From Betaproteobacteria bacterium (GTDB lineage Bacteria > Pseudomonadota > Gammaproteobacteria > Burkholderiales > Casimicrobiaceae), in contig JACPUX010000021.1 of assembly GCA_016192065.1 (NCBI GenBank), forward strand, positions 78,667 to 142,666: a stretch of 64,000 nt of DNA, written 5' to 3'. Shown here piece by piece: positions 48,817 to 56,885 of this stretch. Each line of letters begins with the position of its first letter. Within the stretch, counting starts at the first letter, position 1. The position numbers and the translations under genes are program-made. Below the pieces are notes generated by a model. The model was not told where the DNA came from. It saw only the letters and a list, made by a program, of their open reading frames with translations, and did no database searches.

Positions 48817-50459
48817 GCGCGCAAATCGCCTACCGCAACGATTCCCCCGCCGTGGAATACCAAGCCCCCACCGCCGCGCTCGCCGGCAAAAAGATCACCC
48901 TCGCCTGGGTAGCCGCCACCGAAGAAGATCAACAAGCCATCGAAGCCTTGCTGCCCAAGCCTCACCCCGACGGCACGCCCATTCAACCCGAAGAGCTTCC
49001 CCAAGGCCTACCCGCGAGCATTCGCCTCAAACTGGAAATCCGGGTCAATGGCGAAACCAAAGCCACCGGCCCCGCCCTCACCGCGGGCAGCGAACCGATC
49101 GGTGCGGGCGCCTTCAGCAACTACTTCGATCTCACCACCTGGGACGAAACCACCGATCTCTTGGTCGCCGGTCAACAAAGCGCGCTGGGGCTCAGTGTGC
49201 AAGGGGTGAGCAAAACCCAGCTTGCAACCTTGAAGACGCGGCTGGAAGAAACCAAACAGAAACTCGAAGCCGCCCAAGCCGCCCCCGAGAACCAGCGCGC
49301 AGCGCTCTTGCAAGGCCTCAGCGCCGAACACCTCACCGGCGATATGCTCACCGCCAACATCTGGAGCTATTTCGCTGCGCATGAAGCGCAGGGTCGAGTC
49401 GCCGGGGTGCAGGCCGGGGTGATCGAGCTGCCGGGGCTATCCTATGGCCTATTCCATGCCGCCGCCGAAGTGCAACTGAGGTTCGGCGCCTATGTCACGG
49501 GCGTCACCTTTCGGGGTGTACTGATGGACGTGGGCCATTTGCGCCATTCCGCCTGGGTGAAGAACGACGATCCGAAAGCACCGATCAACAACAAACCCAG
49601 CCTCACGGCCAATGGGCGCAGCGCCGCACAGAACCGCTGGGGAATCTACAACCGCACCCGTGGCCAGGGTGCAAGCGTGCTCGAAGGGATCATTCCCGAG
49701 CGCCTGTTCATTGACCGCAGCAAGTGCCGGTACGTGAATCCGAACACGACCCCACCGACAGTAGTGAACCCGACATTGCCAGATTGCCCGCGGGCGATCA
49801 CCGCAGTAAGCGCCCAAGCCATCGCGCAAGCCGAAGGCCAGAAGCTCTATACGCTCACCGAGAAGAACGCGGCGGTCGCCCTGCCAAAGATCAGCGCGTC
49901 AGTCGAAGTGCGCGCCGCAGTAACTGACGCTCTAGCGGTGGGCAAGGAAGTGACCATTCACGAGCGGCCGATCGAAGTGGACGGCTGGCGCGGTACGGGC
50001 TATATCGTTATCGATCCGCAGACGGGGGCAGGAGCTTACCTTATTGAGGGTGGGGCGAGGGGCGGGTTCTTCGAAAAGGTCGGGATTGCGGTCATGTCGC
50101 TGATCGGGGCTTTTCAGAAGGCTGAGCCCGCGCTCCCGGCGGCCGCAGCGTTGCTGCTGCTGCTGGCCTTCGGGCCTGTGGGCGCGGTTCTGTCGCTCGT
50201 GGTCTCAGGCCTGGCGCTCATTGCAGACGCGCTTTCTCTCTTACAGAACGCGTCAAATCCCTGCGAACTCGCGATCTCCGCAATAGTCGGGGGACTACTA
50301 CTCATCACATTCGCGTTCGCGTTGGCAGCGCCAGGCGTTGGTTGGGCCTTCGCCATGGCAGGCGCTGGGTACATGCTCTCTTGGCTGGTGAGTGAAAACT
50401 GGGTTGCCGGAGTCTGTCGGGTCACTGGGAAAGTCGGGCGCTTGCGGAAGGCATGGTAA
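48774..50459 (+). CDS. N-terminally truncated transglutaminase-type protein with tail b
   Basis: 561 residues. The first ~16 residues come from unrelated sequence; from AYRNDSPAVEYQAPTAALAGKK it matches the region that follows the transglutaminase domain in giant proteins of proteobacteria (landmarks LAGKKITLAW, LPASIRLKLEIRVNGE, WGIYNRTRGQGASVLEG, GQKLYTLTEKN, GKEVTIHE, VDGWRGTGYIVIDPQTGAGAY). After GGARGGFF it becomes a ~150-residue hydrophobic tail with several membrane helices. The catalytic transglutaminase domain and any signal peptide are absent. The stop overlaps the next gene (taATG). Probably an orphan cassette. Confidence 0.7.
   Translation: METQSRAQNLRKRLGAQIAYRNDSPAVEYQAPTAALAGKKITLAWVAATEEDQQAIEALLPKPHPDGTPIQPEELPQGLPASIRLKLEIRVNGETKATGPALTAGSEPIGAGAFSNYFDLTTWDETTDLLVAGQQSALGLSVQGVSKTQLATLKTRLEETKQKLEAAQAAPENQRAALLQGLSAEHLTGDMLTANIWSYFAAHEAQGRVAGVQAGVIELPGLSYGLFHAAAEVQLRFGAYVTGVTFRGVLMDVGHLRHSAWVKNDDPKAPINNKPSLTANGRSAAQNRWGIYNRTRGQGASVLEGIIPERLFIDRSKCRYVNPNTTPPTVVNPTLPDCPRAITAVSAQAIAQAEGQKLYTLTEKNAAVALPKISASVEVRAAVTDALAVGKEVTIHERPIEVDGWRGTGYIVIDPQTGAGAYLIEGGARGGFFEKVGIAVMSLIGAFQKAEPALPAAAALLLLLAFGPVGAVLSLVVSGLALIADALSLLQNASNPCELAISAIVGGLLLITFAFALAAPGVGWAFAMAGAGYMLSWLVSENWVAGVCRVTGKVGRLRKAW
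48858..49183 (+). repeat. 326-bp direct repeat, copy 1 (core segment)
   Basis: Matches 51291-51616 base for base without gaps at an offset of 2433; I count about 14 differences (near 96% identity), mostly at third codon positions. It encodes YQAPTAALAGKK through AGQQSA of the core. Confidence 0.9.
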
Positions 50460-50992
50460 TGGACAACGTGCAATACCGTGTTGAAGAATTTCTCCGCGGC
50501 TACCTTCCACGGAACGCAAGCGGTCGCTTTCGCGGGCGGGCATATCGTCGCGTCTTGGTGGCGCTGTATTTTACCTTCTGCCTGTCCATGGTCATCGTCG
50601 GCGGCAACGTCACCGAGAGCCGCCACCTAGGCACTTTGACGCTCTTCGCCTTTCTTACGGCGCTTACTGGGGGCTTCGCAATCGGTGCGGCGAGCGGCTG
50701 GCCAGAACTGCAAAAAGCCCCCACTAGCGCGCTGATCGTCCAGAGGATCGCAGGCGTTGCGATGTGTTCCTTTTACCTAACCAGGATGGTGCCACTCACA
50801 CAAGCGGCTGCTTGGTTACACCAATATCGGAGCGGTGTCGAGGTCTTTGTTCTGGAGTGGACCGCACGCGAGCCGCTTCGTGCGGAATTCTCAGCACTCG
50901 GAGCGGTGGCGTTTACGCTGCTCGCCTGGTCGTCGATGATTCTCATGGTCGTTATGTGCTTCGGTTGCTGGAGGAAGGAGCAGGCTCAGTGA
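50459..50992 (+). CDS. Membrane protein, partner of tail b
   Basis: 177 residues, MDNVQYRVEEFLRGYLPRN, with four to five hydrophobic helices (VLVALYFTFCLSMVIVGG, LTLFAFLTALTGGFAIGA, a middle one, and LGAVAFTLLAWSSMILMVVM near the end). The ATG overlaps the stop of the gene carrying tail b; an in-frame ATG at 50453 is also possible. No family recognised. It differs completely from the partner of tail a, as expected if each tail travels with its own partner. Confidence 0.6.
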   Translation: MDNVQYRVEEFLRGYLPRNASGRFRGRAYRRVLVALYFTFCLSMVIVGGNVTESRHLGTLTLFAFLTALTGGFAIGAASGWPELQKAPTSALIVQRIAGVAMCSFYLTRMVPLTQAAAWLHQYRSGVEVFVLEWTAREPLRAEFSALGAVAFTLLAWSSMILMVVMCFGCWRKEQAQ

Positions 50993-51005
50993 AACCGAGG
51001 GCTGG

Positions 51006-51851
51006 GTGCAACACTTGAACCAAAGCAAAGTGCAGGAAGCTTTGAACGCCTACCAAGCCAAACTCAAGGAAGCGATCGACGCACAGAAGCCCAACGCCAC
51101 GGTAGGCGACGTGCTGGGTATCATCGCCGCCGATCCCGATAAACTCCCCTACCTCTCCGGCAGCAGTCCCTACACCATCAAGACCGTCGCCACGCGCATG
51201 AGCGACTTGCCCGACAGCTTGCGCCACCACTTCCGCTACCGGCTCTTCCTCGATGACTTCGCCTACCGCAGCGACAGCGCGGTCCTGGATTACCAAGCCC
51301 CCACCGCCGCGCTCGCCGGCAAGAAGATCACCCTCGCCTGGGTAGCCGCCACCGAAGAAGATCAACAAGCCATCGAAGCCTTGCTGCCCAAACCCCACCC
51401 CGACGGCACCCCCATTCAACCCGAAGAACTCCCCCAAGGCCTACCGGCGAGCATTCGCCTCAAACTGGAAATCCGGGTCAATGGCGAAACCAAAGCCACC
51501 GGCCCCGCCCTTACCGCGGGCAGCGAGCCGATCGGTGCCGGCGCCTTCACGAACTACTTCGATCTGACCACCTGGGACGAAACCACCGACCTCTTGGTCG
51601 CCGGTCAACAAAGCGCCTTGCCGCCTCCCCAAGAGCCTCGCCGCCCGCGTGCTTGCGCTCTGCGCCTTTGCAGGCGCGGCAATTGGCGCGGCCGGCCATC
51701 CCCTCGCCGTCAAGGACCCCGCCAACACCACCGCCCCGGTGGTGCGCTTCCTTGCCCCGCTGGACAACGTCGAAGTAACGCTACGCGGACCGGGTTTCTC
51801 GCGCTCCTAAGCTATGCAAATGTAACGCCACACGTTAAGTTGGCATGGTAA
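51006..51851 (+). pseudogene. Truncated core fragment (core c) without a tail
   Basis: From the GTG at 51006 it reads VQEALNAYQAKLKEAIDAQ, PNATVGDVLGIIAADPDKLPYL and MSDLPDSLRHHFRYRLFLDD, the part of the transglutaminase-type family just upstream of the core seen in the 48774 gene. At 51616, right after AGQQSA, homology stops. The frame then runs on as low-quality sequence, while another frame (to the TAA at 51808) reads LPKSLAARVLALCAFAGAAIG and HPLAVKDPANTTAPVVRFLAP, like a signal peptide and N-terminus of a different exported protein. This is a recombination chimera. Confidence 0.65.
51291..51616 (+). repeat. 326-bp direct repeat, copy 2 (core segment)
   Basis: Partner of 48858-49183. The identity ends abruptly at 51616, where core c is joined to foreign sequence. 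Confidence 0.9.
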
Positions 51852-51861
51852 CATCATGCCA
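51841..51861 (+). promoter_or_regulatory. Inverted repeat at the ATPase start codon
   Basis: TGGCATG (51841-51847) and CATGCCA (51855-51861) are perfect 7-base arms separated by gtaacat, and touch the ATG at 51861. It may be an operator or an mRNA hairpin that controls translation; the T-run after it (gatgttttt) also makes it terminator-like for upstream genes. Confidence 0.4.
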
Positions 51862-53057
51862 TGATGTTTTTGCATCGCCAATTGGAAAGCGCTCTGCGGC
51901 GCCGGTTGCGCGAGGCGCCGGCGGTCGTTCTGCTGGGTCCTCGTCAAGTCGGAAAGACGACACTGGCTCGATCGGTGGCGGGCGACTGGCCGGGGGGAGC
52001 GATTTATCTCGACCTGGAACGCCCCGCCGATCGGCGGCGTCTCGACGACGCCGACGCCTATTTGCGCAGCCAAAGCGCAAGGCTGATCGTGCTCGATGAA
52101 ATCCACCGCTATCCGGCACTCTTCGAGATATTGCGCGGCATTATCGACGAACGGCGATCTAGCGGCGCGAGGTATGGAAGATTTCTCCTGCTCGGATCGG
52201 CAGGTATCGAGCTGATGCGCCAGGCGTCCGAATCGCTGGCCGGCCGGGTGGCGTATTTGGACCTCGCGCCGCTTTCGCTTGCCGAAGTGGCGCCCCAAGG
52301 AACAACGGCCGAGAAGCTCTGGTTGCGCGGCGGGTTTCCCGAAAGCCTGTTGGCCAAGACCAATAGGCTCAGCCTAGCCTGGCGGCGCGATTTCATTCGC
52401 TCCTACCTGGAGCGCGACGTGCCCATGTTTGCGCCACGCCTGCCGGCGCAGACCGTTGGCCGACTCTGGCTCATGCTTGCTCACCAGCAGGGCGCCGTGC
52501 TGAATCTCTCGCGACTTGCTGCCAGCCTGGGCGTGTCTGTTCCAGCCGTGACGCGCTATCTCGACCTTCTAGTCGACCTGCGGCTATTGCGCCGGCTGAC
52601 ATCCTGGAGCGGCAATCTGGGTAAACGGCTGGTCAAAGCGCCAAAAATATTCATTGCCGACAGCGGATTGGTGCATGGCCTTCTTGAGATAGAGACCTTG
52701 GATGATCTACTGGGCCACCCAGTGGCGGGCGCAAGTTATGAGGGGTGGGTGATCGAAAACCTGATTGCGGCCGCAGGCAGCCGGTTTCAAGCCAGTTTCT
52801 TCCGCTCGCACGGCGGCGCCGAGATCGACCTGGTACTCGAACGCGGCGGTGTTCCGCAGATTGCCGTTGAAGTAAAACGCTCCTCGGCGCCGAGCCCCAG
52901 CACCGGATTCGCCCAAGCTTGCGAAGACTTGAGCATTTCGCGGCGCTATCTCGTCTATCCTGGTGCGGAGGTTTTTCCGGTGCGGCATAACACGCAGGCG
53001 CTGGGCCTCGCGCAGCTGGCGGAAAAGTTGGCAAAAGAAGCGAAACGTTCTGACTGA
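51861..53057 (+). CDS. AAA family ATPase with DUF4143 domain
   Basis: 398 residues. The N-terminal AAA domain has Walker A LLGPRQVGKTTLAR near residue 26 and Walker B LIVLDEIHRYP near residue 78, then GSAGIEL (sensor). The C-terminal DUF4143 part (from about residue 180) includes DFIRSYLERDVP, a winged-helix-like LSRLAASLGVSVPAVTRYLDLL, and a nuclease-like end EIDLVLERGG...IAVEVKRSS that recalls the PD-(D/E)xK pattern (D, E-x-K). The family is common on mobile and accessory DNA; its role is unsettled, with toxin-antitoxin or defence suggested for some. ATG 51861 or 51864. Confidence 0.88.
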   Translation: MMFLHRQLESALRRRLREAPAVVLLGPRQVGKTTLARSVAGDWPGGAIYLDLERPADRRRLDDADAYLRSQSARLIVLDEIHRYPALFEILRGIIDERRSSGARYGRFLLLGSAGIELMRQASESLAGRVAYLDLAPLSLAEVAPQGTTAEKLWLRGGFPESLLAKTNRLSLAWRRDFIRSYLERDVPMFAPRLPAQTVGRLWLMLAHQQGAVLNLSRLAASLGVSVPAVTRYLDLLVDLRLLRRLTSWSGNLGKRLVKAPKIFIADSGLVHGLLEIETLDDLLGHPVAGASYEGWVIENLIAAAGSRFQASFFRSHGGAEIDLVLERGGVPQIAVEVKRSSAPSPSTGFAQACEDLSISRRYLVYPGAEVFPVRHNTQALGLAQLAEKLAKEAKRSD

Positions 53058-53287
53058 GGGGTCGGCAGAAGCCTTTGCGCTACGATCTGGCGCGTTCCTT
53101 GTTGAGCGTAGATCCACCTGAGTGGCCGCCAATGGGGCAACCCCGACGCCCCGGCAACACTGGCGGCGTGCCCAAGATTTCCAATCGGCTTTACGCACCT
53201 GCGCTTCCTTTTGTTGGCTCTGAAGCGAGGGACTTCGCCAGCGTCATCGGCAAGCCGGGGCATGCGCGTGTCGCGCGCCGGCAGGCT

Positions 53288-54211
53288 TCAGGGTGTCGCG
53301 CGAGCGCCCAGGCCCAGCATTTGTGCTCCCTGCGGCGAGTCGCGGAAGGCCGGGCGGTCGGCCAGCCGCAGCGCGGACAGCGCATTGCGGCAAAAGAGCT
53401 TGGGCAACTGCTCCGGAGCCCAGGCGAGCTCGCGAAAGCGCGTCACCTGCTCCGCCAGGGCGTTCAGAGGATAGGCGCTGGAAAAAACGAAGCGGCTGGC
53501 AAAACCCAGGGCGTTGAAGTTGACCGCTTGCAGCCAGTCGGCGTGGCCCAAGTGGTAGAGATAGGAATCGGGTGCCAGCCAGACGTTGTCGTAGCGGCAG
53601 GCCATGACGATGGCTTCGCGCACATAGGGGTAGCAGCCGTGGCCGCAAATGATGTTGAGGCCGGGAAAGTCGCTCGCGACTTTTTCGATGTATCGGGGGT
53701 TGGCGTAATCGAGGAGCTTGCCGCCCAGAAGGCCCGAGGTCTGCGGGATCAGCGTCACGCCCTTGGCCTCGCAGTAGGCATAGAGCGGGTAGAGCAAAGG
53801 GTCGTCGAGGTTGCAGCCCGGCGCGCGCCCGGGCTCGATGAACACCGCGAAGAGCCCCAGTTCTTCGACGCAGCGTCGCAGTTCCGACATGGCGTCGTGT
53901 TTTTGGTTGGAGACGTCGATGCCTGCTACCCCGATGAAGCGGCCCGGGTAAGCGGCCTGAACCTCGGCCATGGCGTCGTTGGAGCTGGTGCGCGCGGGTA
54001 GCTCGAAGCGGCCGAGTTTGGCGCCGGGGTTGCAGCCGGAAACCGACACCGCTGTGGTGACCCCGGCCGCGTCGAGTTCGGCGAAGAAGGCTTCGATGGT
54101 CTGCGTGCCAAGGGCGGGAACGCGGGCGAGTTGGCCGGCGTGCCGAACTCGGTCGTAGAAGTAGTCGGCTTCTCCAGCAAGTGTCAGGCGGCAGCGGCAG
54201 TCGATTATCAT
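53288..54211 (-). CDS. Amidohydrolase 2 family metal-dependent hydrolase
   Basis: 307 residues of the TIM-barrel amidohydrolase-related family (as in ACMSD-like hydrolases/decarboxylases). It begins MIIDCRCRL, where the usual DxHxH metal motif is DCRCR, so the first two metal histidines are missing. Later family positions are present: IICGHGCYPYVREAI (His) and FSSAYPL, where the usual GTDxP Asp is Ser-Ala. The loss of metal ligands suggests an altered or non-catalytic protein. Divergent from the ATP-grasp gene. Confidence 0.75.
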   Translation of the reverse strand: MIIDCRCRLTLAGEADYFYDRVRHAGQLARVPALGTQTIEAFFAELDAAGVTTAVSVSGCNPGAKLGRFELPARTSSNDAMAEVQAAYPGRFIGVAGIDVSNQKHDAMSELRRCVEELGLFAVFIEPGRAPGCNLDDPLLYPLYAYCEAKGVTLIPQTSGLLGGKLLDYANPRYIEKVASDFPGLNIICGHGCYPYVREAIVMACRYDNVWLAPDSYLYHLGHADWLQAVNFNALGFASRFVFSSAYPLNALAEQVTRFRELAWAPEQLPKLFCRNALSALRLADRPAFRDSPQGAQMLGLGARATP

Positions 54212-54359
54212 GTTAAGCTTCAGCGCAGAAGACCGCGGCTATTTTATGCGGAACGCGGTTGAAAGTGCGCGAGACCGCGCAGGGGGAAAACGCAAATATG
54301 GCCTCGGCCTCAAATGGCAGGGCAGCCGGTGGCGATCTGCAACGCAGTGGCGGCGCGCT

Positions 54360-55472
54360 ATGAACGCGCTGACTTTGCTGCTGCTGTCCGGTGGCGGCCA
54401 CACCGGCGCCAATGTGATGGCCACCCTGGCGGCGCGGCGACAGGAACTCAGGCTCATCGCCAGCAGCGATCAGCCCGACGAACCAACGCTCTTCGCTTTT
54501 GACGCGGTCTATCTTGCGCCGCCACTGGCCGAGGCTCCCGCGGAATTCGAAGCGCGCATCCTCGCCATAATGACCCGGGAGGCGGTCGATCTCATCATTC
54601 CATGCCGCGACGAAGACGTGAACTGGCTTGCCGGCTTGCGCGCCCGCCAGCCGGAACTGGCGCCACGCCTGCTCTGTGGTGCGGCCCCGCTCGCCGAGGT
54701 GGTGAGCGACAAATGGCTGAGCCACGAGTTCGCACGCCAGCACGGCCTGCCTTTTGCCCGCACGCTTCCCACCGGCGACGCGCAGCCAATCTCCGGCTTC
54801 CTCGAACAGGTCGGCCTGCCGGTGGTGCTCAAGCCGAGGCACGGCGCCAATTCGCGCGGCGTTTTTTTGCTCGACAGTGCCGCGCAAGTGGCCCAGGCCA
54901 TGACGCGGCGCGACGCCGTGCTGCAGGAGTTTCTGGGCGACCGTGAGAAAACGCTGCGCGAAATCGAGGCGATGCGCCGGGAGGGCATACCCCTGGTGCA
55001 TGACTTCATGGGTGAAAAGCACTCCATTCAGCTCCTGCTCGGTCCGGACGGAGCCTGCGTTTCGCTGGCCTGCACCGTCAACCTCATGGAGGGCCGCATC
55101 ACCCGCCGAGTGCACGTCGACCCCTCGCGCGAAGCGCAGGACATCGGCATGCTCTGCGCCCAGGTGTTCGCCCGCGCCGGTTGGTGCGGGCCCCTCAACG
55201 TCCAGTGCCAGAGGGCGCCCGACGGTGAGCTGCGCATTCACGAATTCAACGGGCGTTTCACTGGGGCCACCGCTGCGCGCTGGGCCTTAGGGATCGACGA
55301 AGTGGGCCTCGCGTTGCGCAGTTTCACCGGTCACGAACTGCCTGGCCCCAGCTCGCCATGGGGTGTGCCGCTGACGGCCCGCGAGAGCCTCGTCGCGCGA
55401 GCCGCAGCACCGCTCGCCGTCGAATGCCTGGCGCAGGCGGGCCAATGGCGGCCTACAAGCGGAGCGGGCTGA
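54360..55472 (+). CDS. ATP-grasp ligase
   Basis: 370 residues of the CarB-like ATP-grasp family. The N-terminal domain starts LTLLLLSGGGHTGANVMATL (glycine loop), DLIIPCRDEDVNWLAGL; the ATP-grasp part includes VVSDKWLSHEFARQHGLPFART, PVVLKPRHGANSRGVFLL and the metal-binding end VQCQRAPDGELRIHEFNGRFTGATA (E-x-N). Such enzymes join a carboxylate to an amine; the substrates cannot be read from sequence. Start at MNALTLLL (54360); its stop overlaps the glycosyltransferase start. Confidence 0.85.
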   Translation: MNALTLLLLSGGGHTGANVMATLAARRQELRLIASSDQPDEPTLFAFDAVYLAPPLAEAPAEFEARILAIMTREAVDLIIPCRDEDVNWLAGLRARQPELAPRLLCGAAPLAEVVSDKWLSHEFARQHGLPFARTLPTGDAQPISGFLEQVGLPVVLKPRHGANSRGVFLLDSAAQVAQAMTRRDAVLQEFLGDREKTLREIEAMRREGIPLVHDFMGEKHSIQLLLGPDGACVSLACTVNLMEGRITRRVHVDPSREAQDIGMLCAQVFARAGWCGPLNVQCQRAPDGELRIHEFNGRFTGATAARWALGIDEVGLALRSFTGHELPGPSSPWGVPLTARESLVARAAAPLAVECLAQAGQWRPTSGAG

Positions 55473-56755
55473 TGCTGGAAGTGCTCTTCGATCAAGGCCA
55501 GGCCGACGATGGCCCCAAGGCCCCGGGTTATGCGGCCCTGACTTTTTCTCCCGCCGCCCCTCCCGAAGCGCCCGACCGCTGTGCCCTGGCCCTGCGTCTG
55601 AGCGACGCGGCGGCGGCCCTGTCCGACCGCGATGCCGTCGCCTTGCTGGGTGACTGCCGAAGGTTATTGCGGCCCGGCGGCCGGGTGTACTGCGATGGCC
55701 CGCAAGGGGGCGCCACTTTCACACGCCTGGCGCGCTGGGCCGAGTTCGTCGGTTTGATGGCGCTGGGGGGCAATCAAGCTGCGCCCGGCTGGGCCAAGCG
55801 CAAGCCCCCTTCCGAGGCCGAGCCGCTGGTGTCCATCCTGATGCCGGCCTTCAATCCACGGTTCTTTGGCGCCGCCCTCGACAGCGCGCTCGCGCAAACC
55901 TGGCGGTATCAGGAGATCATCGTCAGCGACGACAGCGAAGGCGATGAGATCGCCGCCATCGTCGCCTCTCGGGCGAAGCGGGGCAATATCCGCCTGGTGC
56001 AGAACCGGCCCCGGCTGAAGGCGCGCAGGAACTACGCGCAGTGCGTGGCCCTGGCGCGCGGCGAGTACGTCAAGTTTCTCAACGACGACGACCTGCTCGC
56101 GCCGCAGTGTGTGGCGGCAATGGTGGCGGCTTTTCAAAAGATTCCCGATTTGGTCCTGGCCACCTCGCATCGCTGGCGCATCAACGCCCAGTCGCAGGCG
56201 ATCGAAGACATGCCCGCAACGCGGCCGGTGGTGGCGCGCGATATGGTCATCGAAGGCGTGAGCCTGGCCAATGCGGCGATCATGCACGGGCTCAACTTCA
56301 TCGGCGAACCCAGCACCCTGATGTTTCGGCGCAGCGATTTCTTGCCTCGGCCGCTGTTGGACCAGGACAAGCCCTTTCACTTCAACGGTGAGGAGATCAT
56401 CGGCGCGGTCGACTACGCGATGTGGTCTAGGGTGCTGGTGCAGGGCAATGCGGTCTTTCTGAAGAAGCGCCTGAGCTCTTTTCGGGTGCATGCCGAGCAG
56501 GCCCAGGCGAAGGCCGAAGTGGTGTCCCGCTCGGTGGACGGCATTCGCGGCTTGCAAAAACAGTGGATCGAGCTGGGGCTATTTCGGCGCTGGCCGCCGC
56601 ACCTTCTTTGTTGCCAGCCCCTCGACCGCCCCCCGTCCCAGGCCAGTCTCTGGCGCCCTGAGGCGGCCCGGTCGCTGCCCGCCCCACCCCAGACGACGGA
56701 GGAGTTGATCCGGCACTGGCGGGCAACCCCCAGGCATGCCTTCGAGGCGCAATAG
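55472..56755 (+). CDS. Family 2 glycosyltransferase with methyltransferase-like N-terminus
   Basis: 427 residues from ATG 55472, which overlaps the ATP-grasp stop (tgATG); ATG 55445 is an alternative. The first ~100 residues (LLGDCRRLLRPGGRVYCDGPQGG) look like the end of a class I methyltransferase without its SAM motif. From about residue 115 a GT-A domain follows: LVSILMPAFNPRFFGAALDSAL, IIVSDDSEGDE, and LARGEYVKFLNDDDLLAPQC with the DxD-type metal site. A later HAEQAQAKAE helix follows. Probably modifies a surface glycan or peptide together with the ATP-grasp enzyme. Confidence 0.85.
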   Translation: MLEVLFDQGQADDGPKAPGYAALTFSPAAPPEAPDRCALALRLSDAAAALSDRDAVALLGDCRRLLRPGGRVYCDGPQGGATFTRLARWAEFVGLMALGGNQAAPGWAKRKPPSEAEPLVSILMPAFNPRFFGAALDSALAQTWRYQEIIVSDDSEGDEIAAIVASRAKRGNIRLVQNRPRLKARRNYAQCVALARGEYVKFLNDDDLLAPQCVAAMVAAFQKIPDLVLATSHRWRINAQSQAIEDMPATRPVVARDMVIEGVSLANAAIMHGLNFIGEPSTLMFRRSDFLPRPLLDQDKPFHFNGEEIIGAVDYAMWSRVLVQGNAVFLKKRLSSFRVHAEQAQAKAEVVSRSVDGIRGLQKQWIELGLFRRWPPHLLCCQPLDRPPSQASLWRPEAARSLPAPPQTTEELIRHWRATPRHAFEAQ

Positions 56756-56885
56756 GGCGCGCGCGGCGCGCCCCGCGGTGCTCTGCCAGACAGCTCGAGC
56801 AAGCGGCGAGTACCGTTCAGGTTTCGCTGCGCTGGCGCGGAGCAGGCGTCTCCAGGGGTGCGCCCCGCCGCGTCTCCCCCCGGCT

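Noticed and set aside
53058..53287. 230-base gap between the ATPase and the amidohydrolase, with short frames on both strands
   Set aside because: No frame shows a signal peptide, family motif or good ribosome binding site; I see no gene or RNA in it.
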